A stretch of 6,150 nt of DNA, from positions 1 through 6,150 of the forward strand of contig RFUD01000156.1 in assembly GCA_009923125.1 (NCBI GenBank), written 5' to 3'. This stretch comes from Planctomycetia bacterium. GTDB lineage: Bacteria; Planctomycetota; Planctomycetia; Pirellulales; UBA1268. Under the pieces are notes generated by a model, which searched no databases, was not told the origin of the DNA, and worked only from the letters and a program-made list of their open reading frames with translations. A program made the translations under genes and the position numbers. Shown here piece by piece: positions 1 through 5,976 of the stretch; the first letter of the stretch is position 1, and each line of letters begins with the position of its first letter.

Positions 1-1511
1 TTGCCGAACATCGCGGGCGAACGGGCCGACAGGTTCGTGATCACGAGCAGCGGGCTCCGGGTTCGCGGCCAGAAGACGAACCTCCGCGTGCCGATTCGTC
101 CGCGCCGGCTGCCGTCGTCCACGACCGGCGCGGGCAGGTCGATCCCGCTGGTGGTGGTGGCCCGCACTTCACCGTCCGCCTCCTCGAGCACGGCGAGGCC
201 GAGCAGCATCTCCTGCTCCAGCGGATACTCGACCTCGACCAGGTGCGGCATGCCGGGCACGCCGGACGGCAGCGCGACGCCCTCCCAGGCCGGCCCCTCG
301 CCCGCCGGCGGCAGCCGGAGCATCGGCCCGAGCGCGTGGCTCTCGAGCGTGGAGTGGCCGACGGCCAGCAGGCCCGTCAACCGCGGCACCATCGACGTCA
401 CCGATGGAATCCTGGGGACGCTCACGCCGGGCAGCGACACGTTCGGCAGCGGCACGTTGGGGAGGGCCGGCGTCGGGATCGCCATCTTGGGCAACGTGAA
501 GGAGGGCCGCGGCAGCTTGGGCAGCGGCACGCCTCCCATCGGCAGCGAGGGCAGCCCGATGCCGGGCATGCGCCGCAAACGCTCGAGCAGCTTGGGGCTG
601 CCGGGATCGATCTCGTAGACGATCTTCCAGTCCGCCGCCGGCGTCGCAGGCCGCTCCGACCCCACGCCGACGACCTGAATCGTGCGGGTCGCGACGGGCC
701 GCGACCAGCGCAGGCCGCCCCGCTCCACGAGTTGCAGATCGATGTCGCAGCCGCCCTCCTCCGGCGGCAACGGGACCGCGAGCCGCAGCGGCCGGAACAC
801 CCGCACGCCCGGCGTCTCCACCACCTCCTCCTCGACCGCCAGCGACTGGGCGTGGCTCTCCGTCTGGCTTCCCGAACGCCGCGCCCCGACCTTGAGTTCG
901 TACGTGGAGCCGGTCGCCGCCTGACCCGCCAGCACAGGATGCACGACGAGCGTCACGCTGCCACCCGACCGCGCGATCGCCGACTCTCCCGCGGCGAACG
1001 CGACCCCCAGTTCATCCCCCGGCACGCGGCTGATGGAGAGCCGATTGCCATCGCGATCGAGCGGCTTCGACAGCGGGGCCGCCAGCAGGTCGGCGACCGC
1101 ACCCTCGAGCACGATCGGATTCTCGCCCGACTCGCGGCCCGTGATGGCCACCCGGAGTCGCGCCTGTCGCCAGTCGAGCAGCCGCAATTCGACGCCGTTG
1201 AGGTCGAGCCCGCGCGGCTCGTGGATCTCGATCGCCCCCGCCGACTCGTGCATCGTGGCGACGGCCCCCGGCTCGGTGGACAGGAGCCGCCAGGCCGGCA
1301 CGGCGGAAGGGCCACCGGGAACGAGCACCTCGATTCGACCGGACCGCGCGGCGGGACGACCTCCGCCCCACGTCACCCGCAGTCTCACGCCCGGCGTCGG
1401 CTCCTCGCCCTCCGACACGGCGGCACACGCGAGGATGATCGCCACCCAGCCCGCGCAGAGCATCGCCCGGCGCAGGATCTCCGCGACGCAGTTCACCGGC
1501 TGTCCGCCCAT
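1..1511 (-). CDS. Large exported protein of unknown family, C-terminus cut by window edge
   Basis: The minus-strand frame beginning with ATG at 1511 stays open to the left edge: 503 codons, no stop, GC-rich third positions throughout. I do not recognise the family. Residues 1-36 look like a signal peptide: a short region with R14-R15, then a hydrophobic stretch from M17 to about V32. I26-L-A-C29 is a poor lipobox, so either signal peptidase I cleavage near S33 or a lipoprotein is possible. Residues about 38-280 alternate short hydrophobic and polar segments, as in beta-sandwich surface proteins. Residues 328-367 are eight proline-containing pentapeptides (separate entry). Residues about 370-503 resume a mixed, probably folded region rich in V, L and E. 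M17 (1463) is an alternative start. There is no convincing ribosome binding site. It lies 90 bp downstream of the sulfatase-like gene on the same strand, so co-transcription is possible. The coding call is firm; export is likely; function is unknown. Confidence 0.85.
   Translation of the reverse strand, partial: MGGQPVNCVAEILRRAMLCAGWVAIILACAAVSEGEEPTPGVRLRVTWGGGRPAARSGRIEVLVPGGPSAVPAWRLLSTEPGAVATMHESAGAIEIHEPRGLDLNGVELRLLDWRQARLRVAITGRESGENPIVLEGAVADLLAAPLSKPLDRDGNRLSISRVPGDELGVAFAAGESAIARSGGSVTLVVHPVLAGQAATGSTYELKVGARRSGSQTESHAQSLAVEEEVVETPGVRVFRPLRLAVPLPPEEGGCDIDLQLVERGGLRWSRPVATRTIQVVGVGSERPATPAADWKIVYEIDPGSPKLLERLRRMPGIGLPSLPMGGVPLPKLPRPSFTLPKMAIPTPALPNVPLPNVSLPGVSVPRIPSVTSMVPRLTGLLAVGHSTLESHALGPMLRLPPAGEGPAWEGVALPSGVPGMPHLVEVEYPLEQEMLLGLAVLEEADGEVRATTTSGIDLPAPVVDDGSRRGRIGTRRFVFWPRTRSPLLVITNLSARSPAMFG
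411..530 (-). repeat. Eight in-frame proline pentapeptide repeats within the exported protein
   Basis: Reading the minus strand from 530 to 411 gives residues 328-367, which divide exactly into eight 5-residue units, each with proline at the fourth place and mostly an aliphatic residue at places 1 and 3. Examples are VPLPK, VPLPN, VSLPG and VSVPR. The flanks (a GLPSLP stretch before, IPS after) look like decayed extra units. At DNA level the units are degenerate 15-mers, so selection on protein pattern rather than recent slippage is likely. Such proline-periodic segments usually form extended, stiff linkers; that role is inferred here. Confidence 0.8.
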
Positions 1512-1554
1512 GGGGGATCGTGAGGGGCGGGGAGCATAGCGAGCGGGCGAAGCC

Positions 1555-1574
1555 GGGAAAACGCGGGTTTTCCC
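1555..1574. other. Perfect 8-bp inverted repeat in the gap between the two minus-strand genes
   Basis: The arms GGGAAAAC (1555-1562) and GTTTTCCC (1567-1574) are perfectly complementary around a 4-base GC-rich loop. The hairpin sits 28 bp past the stop codon of the sulfatase-like gene and 44 bp before the start of the exported-protein gene. No T-run follows it on the minus strand, so a classical intrinsic terminator is not supported. It could act as an mRNA processing or stability element, or be part of a dispersed palindromic repeat. The 90-bp gap (1512-1601) holds nothing else I can name. Confidence 0.5.
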
Positions 1575-1601
1575 TCGGGTTTGCGGCCGGAGAACCGCGA
1601 T

Positions 1602-2834
1602 CTACGAACCGATGGCATGGGCCGACAGCGGCCGCTCCGCGGCACCGGGGGCGAGCAGCCCGGCGAGTTCCTCGGCCACGTCCGGACAGCGATCGGCCAC
1701 GTCGGACAGTTCGAAGAAATCGTCCGGCTTCACATACAGCCGCGGGGGCGGCGCCGTCGTGTCCGTCGCCGGCTCCGCGACGAGATGCCAGCCGCGCGTG
1801 ACGACCGCCCTTCCCGCCCCGGCGCGGACGAGCACCCGATCGCGTGGCTCGTGACTCCAGTCGGTGAACAGCCCCGCCAGGCTCCGCGCGTCGCCCCCAT
1901 CCCGGCCGGGGGGCCGACGTCCGAACGTCAGATCGATGAGCGTCGCACCGATGTCGGCCGGTGTCACCAGCCCCCCGTAGCGCTGGCCGGCCATGCGTTC
2001 CATGCGTTCATGTCCTCCATGGGCGGCGACGATCACCGCCGGAAGATGCACCCATTCCCCGTAGGGTCGCGCCGTCGCGTCGTCCGGCAGGGAGCATCCG
2101 ACGGCGCCGTGCAGCCCCAGCGGCATGCCCCGCAATCCGATGACGGCCAGCCCCCATGCGGGCCCCAGGCCGCGCACGGCATCGACGAGCCCCCCGAGGC
2201 AACGATCGAGCAGCGAGAGTTGGCCGGCGAACGCCTGACGACAGCCCATCACGAGGTCGGGGTCGGTCTCGGCCGTCACCGGAAAGTGGGGCACCCCGGC
2301 GCCGCTCGGTGGCGGCGGATCCTCGGGATCGACATAGGCTTCGCGGTAGGCGGGTGGGGCGTCCCAGGCGACGCCCAAACTGCCGGCGTGACACCACACG
2401 AGCCGATGCCGGCCGGCCGTCACGACGGCGCCGGCACGGGCGAACAGCCGCCCCAGGTTCGTGGCCGCCTCGTCGGCCGCCGGCTGCACCGCCGGCGTGG
2501 CGAGCACCTCGACGAGTTCGACGCCCGGAGTTCGCTCCGGCAACCGCGCGTCGTCCGTCAGCAGCACGGCCGGCCATCCCGCCGCCGCGGCCACGTTCAA
2601 GAGCTCCCCCGCGCCCCGCGTGTCGGCATCACCGGCGAGTGCGGCGAGCGTCGCCAGGGGATCGGCGTCGGTGGCGATCAGCCGGTCGAATGTGATGCCC
2701 CGGGCGGCCAGGCCGTCGAACACCGGCGTGGAGACCCATGTCGCCCCCCACGCCGACAGCATCCATGCCGGAAGGCGGTCGATGGTGACGACGACGAGCC
2801 CGGCCGGCGGATGGACGGAGGAAGCGGACGACAT
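1602..2834 (-). CDS. Alkaline-phosphatase/sulfatase-superfamily protein, probably catalytically inactive
   Basis: This is a 410-residue protein if it starts at ATG 2834. The N-terminus reads like a sulfatase: LVVVTIDRLPAW (residues 13-24) with metal-ligand candidate D19, then W-V-x-T-P-x-x-D-x-L-A-A-x-G (33-46) and FDR (49-51). In active sulfatases a C/S-x-P-x-R motif carrying the formylglycine residue follows; here that place reads ATDADPLATLAAL, with no such motif. The usual D-H-G-x-x-L-G-x-H-G is replaced by L234-R-G-M-P-L-G-L-H-G243: the framework glycines and second histidine remain but the catalytic D-H is gone. A downstream EWVHLPAVIV matches the family's V-P-L-I-V strand. No signal peptide is seen, so it is likely cytoplasmic. 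ATG 2888 is an alternative start (418+ residues range, 428 in total) with GAGGA 9 nt upstream, but the added Pro/Arg-rich residues look non-native. Fold assignment is good; inactivity is inferred from the missing residues. Possible roles are regulatory, or action on an unusual substrate. Confidence 0.82.
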   Translation of the reverse strand: MSSASSVHPPAGLVVVTIDRLPAWMLSAWGATWVSTPVFDGLAARGITFDRLIATDADPLATLAALAGDADTRGAGELLNVAAAAGWPAVLLTDDARLPERTPGVELVEVLATPAVQPAADEAATNLGRLFARAGAVVTAGRHRLVWCHAGSLGVAWDAPPAYREAYVDPEDPPPPSGAGVPHFPVTAETDPDLVMGCRQAFAGQLSLLDRCLGGLVDAVRGLGPAWGLAVIGLRGMPLGLHGAVGCSLPDDATARPYGEWVHLPAVIVAAHGGHERMERMAGQRYGGLVTPADIGATLIDLTFGRRPPGRDGGDARSLAGLFTDWSHEPRDRVLVRAGAGRAVVTRGWHLVAEPATDTTAPPPRLYVKPDDFFELSDVADRCPDVAEELAGLLAPGAAERPLSAHAIGS

Positions 2835-2888
2835 GGGGGGCGGTTCCGGACCCGGGCAGCCGCGCGGCTGGCGACGCGGCCCCGTCAT

Positions 2889-2924
2889 TGTGCAGATTCC
2901 TCGACCCGTGTGCAGATTCCTCGA
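2889..2924. repeat. Two 16-bp direct repeats at 20-bp period in the divergent intergenic region
   Basis: TGTGCAGATTCCTCGA occurs exactly at 2889-2904 and 2909-2924, separated by 4 bp. It lies between the divergent sulfatase-like gene (start 2834, or 2888) and the POT transporter gene (start 3029). On the minus strand each copy contains GAGGA, and the copy at 2889-2904 directly abuts an ATG at 2888, giving GAGGA with 9-nt spacing. The pair may be a tandem operator, since a 20-bp period places the copies on nearly the same helix face, or a duplicated leader with its ribosome binding site. The rest of the 194-bp region (2835-3028) shows no convincing promoter. Confidence 0.85.
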
Positions 2925-3028
2925 TGCGCGCCCGCCGGATTGCCTTTCGGGCCGTGATCCTCCATGCTCGCAACGCACGACGCCCGTCGCGCTGCCGCTC
3001 GTCCTCCGTCGTTCGGGAACCGCCCTCG

Positions 3029-4465
3029 ATGCACGGCCCCGCCACCTACCGCACGCACCCCGCCGCGACCGCCGCGATGCCCTCCGGCGTGCCCTACATC
3101 GTGGGCAACGAGGCGGCGGAACGCTTCTCCTTCTACGGCATGAAGTCGATTCTCGTCGTGTTCATGACCCAGCACCTGCTCTCGGCGGCGGGCGGCCCCG
3201 ACTTCATGACCGAGACGGAGTCGCGGGAGTGGATGCATTTGTTCGTGGCCAGCGCGTATTTTTTCCCGGTGATCGGTGGAATCGTCGCCGACGCCTTCCT
3301 CGGCAAGTATCTCACCATCCTCCTGCTCTCGCTCGTGTACTGCGCGGGGCACCTGTGCCTCGCGCTCATGGACCTGCCGCAGCCGTTCCTCGCCGCCACG
3401 CTTGCTCCGCGGGGCTGGCTGCTCGCCGGGCTGGCGCTGGTCGCCATCGGCTCCGGCGGCATCAAGCCCTGCGTGTCGGCACATGTCGGCGACCAGTTCG
3501 GCCGGTCGAACCGCCACCTGCTCGAGCGGGTGTTCGGCTGGTTCTACTTCGCGATCAACTTCGGCTCGTTCTTCTCGACGCTGCTCACGCCCTGGCTGCT
3601 CGAACATCACGGCCCGGGCTGGGCGTTCGGCGTGCCCGGCATCCTGATGGCGCTGGCGACGGCCGTGTTCTGGGCGGGCCGCCGCTCGTTCGTGCACGTG
3701 CCCCCACGCGGGGCCGCCTACTTCCGCGAGACGTTCGGTCCCGAGGGACTCGCCGCGATCGCCCGGCTCGCGCCCCTGTACCTGCTCGTGGCGGTCTTCT
3801 GGTCGCTGTACGACCAGACCGGCGGGGCCTGGGTGCAACAGGCGGAGTCGATGGACCGTCGGTTCCTCGGCATCGACTGGCTGCCGAGCCAGATCCAGGC
3901 GATCAACCCGCTGCTCGTGCTGCTGTTCATCCCGCTGTTCGGGGCGGTGGTCTACCCGGCGGTCGGCCGCGTGCTCGCCTTCACGCCCCTGCGCCGGATC
4001 CTGGTCGGCTTCGTGCTGGCGACCGCGGCGTTCGCGATCTCCGCGCGGGCCCAGGCCCTGATCGACGCGGAGGCGGCCCGGGTCGCGGCGGCGGGGCTGG
4101 CGACCGACGCGGCCCGCTGGCCGTCGGTCGGCTGGCAGCTCGCGGCCTACGTCGTCCTCACCGCCTCGGAAATCCTCGTCTCGATCACCTGCCTCGAATT
4201 CAGCTACACGCAGGCTCCGCGGCAGATGAAGTCGTTCGTCATGAGCCTGTACCTGCTGAGCGTCTCGCTGGGCAACCTGTTCACCGCCCTGGTGAACGCC
4301 GTCACCCGCGACGCCGCGGGCCACTCGACGCTCACGGGGGCGGCCTACTACTGGTTCTTCACCGGTTGCATGGCGGTGGCGACCATCCTCCTCGTTCCGG
4401 TAGTCTTGACCCACAGGTCCCGGGAATACCTCCAGGAGGAGGCCGGCGATCCCGCACCTCCCTGA
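3029..4465 (+). CDS. POT/PTR2-family proton-coupled (oligopeptide-type) transporter
   Basis: This is a 478-residue inner-membrane transporter of the major facilitator superfamily, POT/PTR2 branch, whose members import di-/tripeptides, and in some cases other solutes, with protons. All family marks are visible: the proton-coupling ExxER motif E28-A-A-E31-R32 followed by FSFYG; G83-G-x-x-A-D-x-x-L-G-K-Y-x-T96; the G-S-G-G-I-K-P segment at 141-147; F-Y-F-A-I-N-F-G-S at 172-180; F-W-S-L-Y-D-Q-T-G in the middle; and LEFSYTQAP-x-x-M-K-S near 388-401. I count 12 hydrophobic segments, the usual bacterial number. Start ATG 3029 was chosen because it leaves about 20 residues before PYIVGNEAAERF; the open frame upstream to 2888 encodes an Arg/Pro-rich stretch unlike the protein. 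ATG 3077 is a shorter alternative. GGGAA at 3015-3019 is a weak binding site. The gene ends 5 bp before the TIM-barrel gene, so the two are probably co-transcribed. Substrate is not predictable from sequence alone. Confidence 0.93.
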   Translation: MHGPATYRTHPAATAAMPSGVPYIVGNEAAERFSFYGMKSILVVFMTQHLLSAAGGPDFMTETESREWMHLFVASAYFFPVIGGIVADAFLGKYLTILLLSLVYCAGHLCLALMDLPQPFLAATLAPRGWLLAGLALVAIGSGGIKPCVSAHVGDQFGRSNRHLLERVFGWFYFAINFGSFFSTLLTPWLLEHHGPGWAFGVPGILMALATAVFWAGRRSFVHVPPRGAAYFRETFGPEGLAAIARLAPLYLLVAVFWSLYDQTGGAWVQQAESMDRRFLGIDWLPSQIQAINPLLVLLFIPLFGAVVYPAVGRVLAFTPLRRILVGFVLATAAFAISARAQALIDAEAARVAAAGLATDAARWPSVGWQLAAYVVLTASEILVSITCLEFSYTQAPRQMKSFVMSLYLLSVSLGNLFTALVNAVTRDAAGHSTLTGAAYYWFFTGCMAVATILLVPVVLTHRSREYLQEEAGDPAPP

Positions 4466-4470
4466 CCGTG

Positions 4471-5418
4471 ATGGCCATGCAGCACCCCGCCCGATCCCCC
4501 GACCCCCGTGTCGACCCGACCGGCCGCCGCGCGTTTCTCGTCGCCGCGGGGGCGACCATCGGCACCTTCGCCGCGGCCGCGCCCCTGGCCGCGGCCGCGG
4601 ATCCCTCCGCCAAGCAGCCTCCCTTCCGCATCTCCCTCGCGGAGTGGTCGCTCCACAAGACGATCTTCGGCGGCAAGCTCGACAACCTCGACTTCCCGAA
4701 GGCGGCCCGTCGCGAGTACGGGATCGACGCCGTCGAATATGTGAACCAGTTCTTCAAGGACAAGGCGAAGGACACCGACTACATCGCCGAACTCGCGAAG
4801 CGGGCTGCGGACGAGGGGGTCACGAACGTGCTCGTGATGTGCGACGGGCTCGGCGATCTCGGCGCCCCCGACGCGGCCGCCCGCACGAAGGCGATCGAGA
4901 GGCACTTTCCCTGGGTCGAGGCTGCCAAGCGACTCGGCTGCCACGCGATCCGTGTCAACGCGGCAAGCGAGGGGACGTTCGAGGAACAGCAGAAACTGGC
5001 CGCCGACGGTCTCGGCCGTCTCGCCGACTACGCCGGCCAGATGGGGATGAACGTGATCGTCGAGAACCACGGCGGCCTGTCGAGCAACGGAGACTGGCTG
5101 GCCGGCGTGATGCGGCGCGTGGGCCGTCCCAACTGCGGGACGCTTCCCGATTTCGGCAACTTCCACGATTACGACCGCTATCGTGGCGTCGAGGAACTGA
5201 TGCCGTTCGCGAAGGGCGTGAGCGCCAAGAGCCACGAGTTCGACGACGCGGGCAACGAGGTGCGGACCGACTACGAGCGGATGCTGCGGCTGGTCGTGGC
5301 GGCCGGCTACCGCGGCTGGGTCGGCATCGAGTACGAGGGCACCGCCCTGCCGGAGCCCGACGGCATCCGGGCCACGAAGAAACTCCTCGAGCGCGTGCGG
5401 GACCGCCTCGTGGCGTGA
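4471..5418 (+). CDS. Tat-exported sugar-phosphate isomerase/epimerase-like TIM-barrel protein
   Basis: This is a 315-residue protein of the xylose-isomerase-like TIM-barrel superfamily (AP-endonuclease-2 fold), whose members interconvert keto-sugars or hydroxypyruvate using a divalent metal. The N-terminus is a twin-arginine signal: T17-G-R-R-A-F-L then a long alanine-rich hydrophobic stretch ending near A43-D44, implying export of a folded protein. Barrel strands follow from F52-R-I-S-L. A full metal-ligand set is visible: E198 (in IVENHGG), D227 (in LPDFGNFHD), H255 (in AKSHEFD) and E287 (in GIEYEG). Its spacing resembles that of tagatose-epimerase and xylulose-phosphate epimerase relatives, so an active site is likely. 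Length is normal for the family plus signal. Starts at 4468 (GTG) and 4477 (ATG) are alternatives. An AGGAGGAGG run at 4434-4442 is too far upstream to serve well. It begins 5 bp after the transporter stop, which indicates an operon. The exact substrate cannot be told. Confidence 0.92.
   Translation: MAMQHPARSPDPRVDPTGRRAFLVAAGATIGTFAAAAPLAAAADPSAKQPPFRISLAEWSLHKTIFGGKLDNLDFPKAARREYGIDAVEYVNQFFKDKAKDTDYIAELAKRAADEGVTNVLVMCDGLGDLGAPDAAARTKAIERHFPWVEAAKRLGCHAIRVNAASEGTFEEQQKLAADGLGRLADYAGQMGMNVIVENHGGLSSNGDWLAGVMRRVGRPNCGTLPDFGNFHDYDRYRGVEELMPFAKGVSAKSHEFDDAGNEVRTDYERMLRLVVAAGYRGWVGIEYEGTALPEPDGIRATKKLLERVRDRLVA
4570..4599 (+). repeat. 12-bp direct repeat encoding the alanine runs of the Tat signal
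   Basis: GCCGCGGCCGCG occurs at 4570-4581 and again at 4588-4599, an exact in-frame repeat at 18-bp spacing within the signal-peptide coding part of the TIM-barrel gene. Each copy encodes part of an Ala4 run on either side of Pro-Leu. It probably reflects duplication or slippage in a low-complexity segment and has no expected separate function. Confidence 0.7.
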
Positions 5419-5424
5419 GGCCGG

Positions 5425-5454
5425 TTGACGGCCTGCCGTCGTCGCCGATAGAGT
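5425..5454 (+). promoter_or_regulatory. Possible sigma-70-type promoter before the SET gene
   Basis: TTGACG (5425-5430) and TAGAGT (5449-5454) are separated by 18 bp and match the -35 and -10 consensus at 5 and 4 of 6 positions. They lie in the 48-bp gap between the TIM-barrel stop and the SET gene. Transcription would begin near 5461, giving an almost leaderless message for ATG 5467. The -35 overlaps a 5-bp inverted repeat (GGCCG 5419-5423, CGGCC 5429-5433) just after the stop. Chance matches are common, so this is tentative. Confidence 0.25.
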
Positions 5455-5466
5455 TCGATGTTCATC

Positions 5467-5976
5467 ATGAGTTCCAAGCCAGCCGGCGTCGCCGAAACCA
5501 ATCGCGAGAGGCTCCGCCGCCTCCTGCATGTCGGCCCCACGCACGTCGGACAGGGGGTGTTCGCCGTCCGCCGGCTCCGGGCCGGAATCGTCATCGGCGA
5601 GATCAAGGGCGAGGTGCTCGATGAGCACCCGGAGGATCCCTCCTACTGCATGGAACTGCCCAGCGGCAAGGTGCTGGAGCCGGCCGCCCCGCTGCGGTTC
5701 CTGAATCACAGTTGCGATCCGAACTGCGAACTTTTCTATTGGTTCGACGAGGACCAAGGGCCCCAGGAAGACCGGTTGTGGCTGCAGACGATCCGTTCCA
5801 TCGAGCCTGGCGAGGAGCTCTCGATCGACTACTGCTGGCCGGCCGACGCCGCGATCGAGTGTCGCTGCGGGACGGCCAACTGCCGCGGCTGGATCGTCGA
5901 TCCCGAGGAGCGACACCTGCTGCCCCCGGGGCCGGCCGCTGGCGGAGCCTCGTCGCCCTCTGCTCCCTCGGCCTGA
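5467..5976 (+). CDS. SET-domain protein, putative lysine methyltransferase
   Basis: This is a 169-residue protein consisting almost wholly of a SET domain, the fold that transfers a methyl group from S-adenosylmethionine to lysine side chains. Visible marks in order: G28-Q-G-V-F-A33 (the usual G-x-G-V-F/Y-A opening), the core R77-F-L-N-H-S-C-D-P-N86, G115-E-E-L-S-I-D-Y122 with the presumed catalytic tyrosine Y122, and a post-SET C132-R-C-G-x-x-x-C139-R-G motif. C83 with C132, C134 and C139 would complete the zinc site, so the enzyme looks intact. There is no signal peptide, so it is cytoplasmic. ATG 5458, nine bases upstream, is an equally possible start (172 residues); neither has a ribosome binding site. 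The gene sits 48 bp after the TIM-barrel gene. Its last about 20 residues, after RH150, are Pro/Ala/Ser-rich and lie over the exporter frame, so the natural end may be an artefact of a frameshift. The protein substrate is unknown. Confidence 0.88.
   Translation: MSSKPAGVAETNRERLRRLLHVGPTHVGQGVFAVRRLRAGIVIGEIKGEVLDEHPEDPSYCMELPSGKVLEPAAPLRFLNHSCDPNCELFYWFDEDQGPQEDRLWLQTIRSIEPGEELSIDYCWPADAAIECRCGTANCRGWIVDPEERHLLPPGPAAGGASSPSAPSA

Noticed and set aside
243..1523. A 426-codon plus-strand frame opposite the exported protein
   Set aside because: It is rich in Arg, His, Gln and Pro as expected for antisense GC-rich DNA; the minus-strand frame has the signal peptide, the pentapeptide repeats and normal composition.
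1581..2957. A 458-codon plus-strand frame opposite the sulfatase-like gene
   Set aside because: It has Arg/Gly/Pro-rich shadow composition, and the minus strand carries recognisable sulfatase-fold motifs.
2940..2968. TTGCCT...CATGCT as a promoter for the transporter
   Set aside because: The -10 box matches only 3 of 6 positions, no better than chance in this sequence.
2888..3028. Upstream extension of the POT transporter to 2888 or 2924
   Set aside because: The extra residues are Arg/Ser/Pro-rich, run through the tandem repeat, and would add an atypical tail before the family's normal N-terminus.
2885..4414. A 509-codon minus-strand frame opposite the transporter
   Set aside because: The translation is an Arg/Glu/Gln/His-rich mirror of the transporter codons, with no motif or hydrophobic pattern; the plus-strand gene has every POT signature.
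4434..4442. AGGAGGAGG as ribosome binding site for the TIM-barrel gene
   Set aside because: It is 28 nt from ATG 4471, too far, and is explained as Gln-Glu-Glu codons at the end of the transporter.
2461..5418. A 985-codon plus-strand open frame that includes the TIM-barrel gene
   Set aside because: Only the part from 4471 reads as a real protein. The upstream part is Arg/Pro/Ala-rich and overlaps the clear POT transporter in another frame; high GC removes stop codons.
4348..5916. A 522-codon minus-strand frame opposite the TIM-barrel and SET genes
   Set aside because: It spans two well-supported plus-strand genes and the gap between them, and has shadow-type composition with no recognisable domain.
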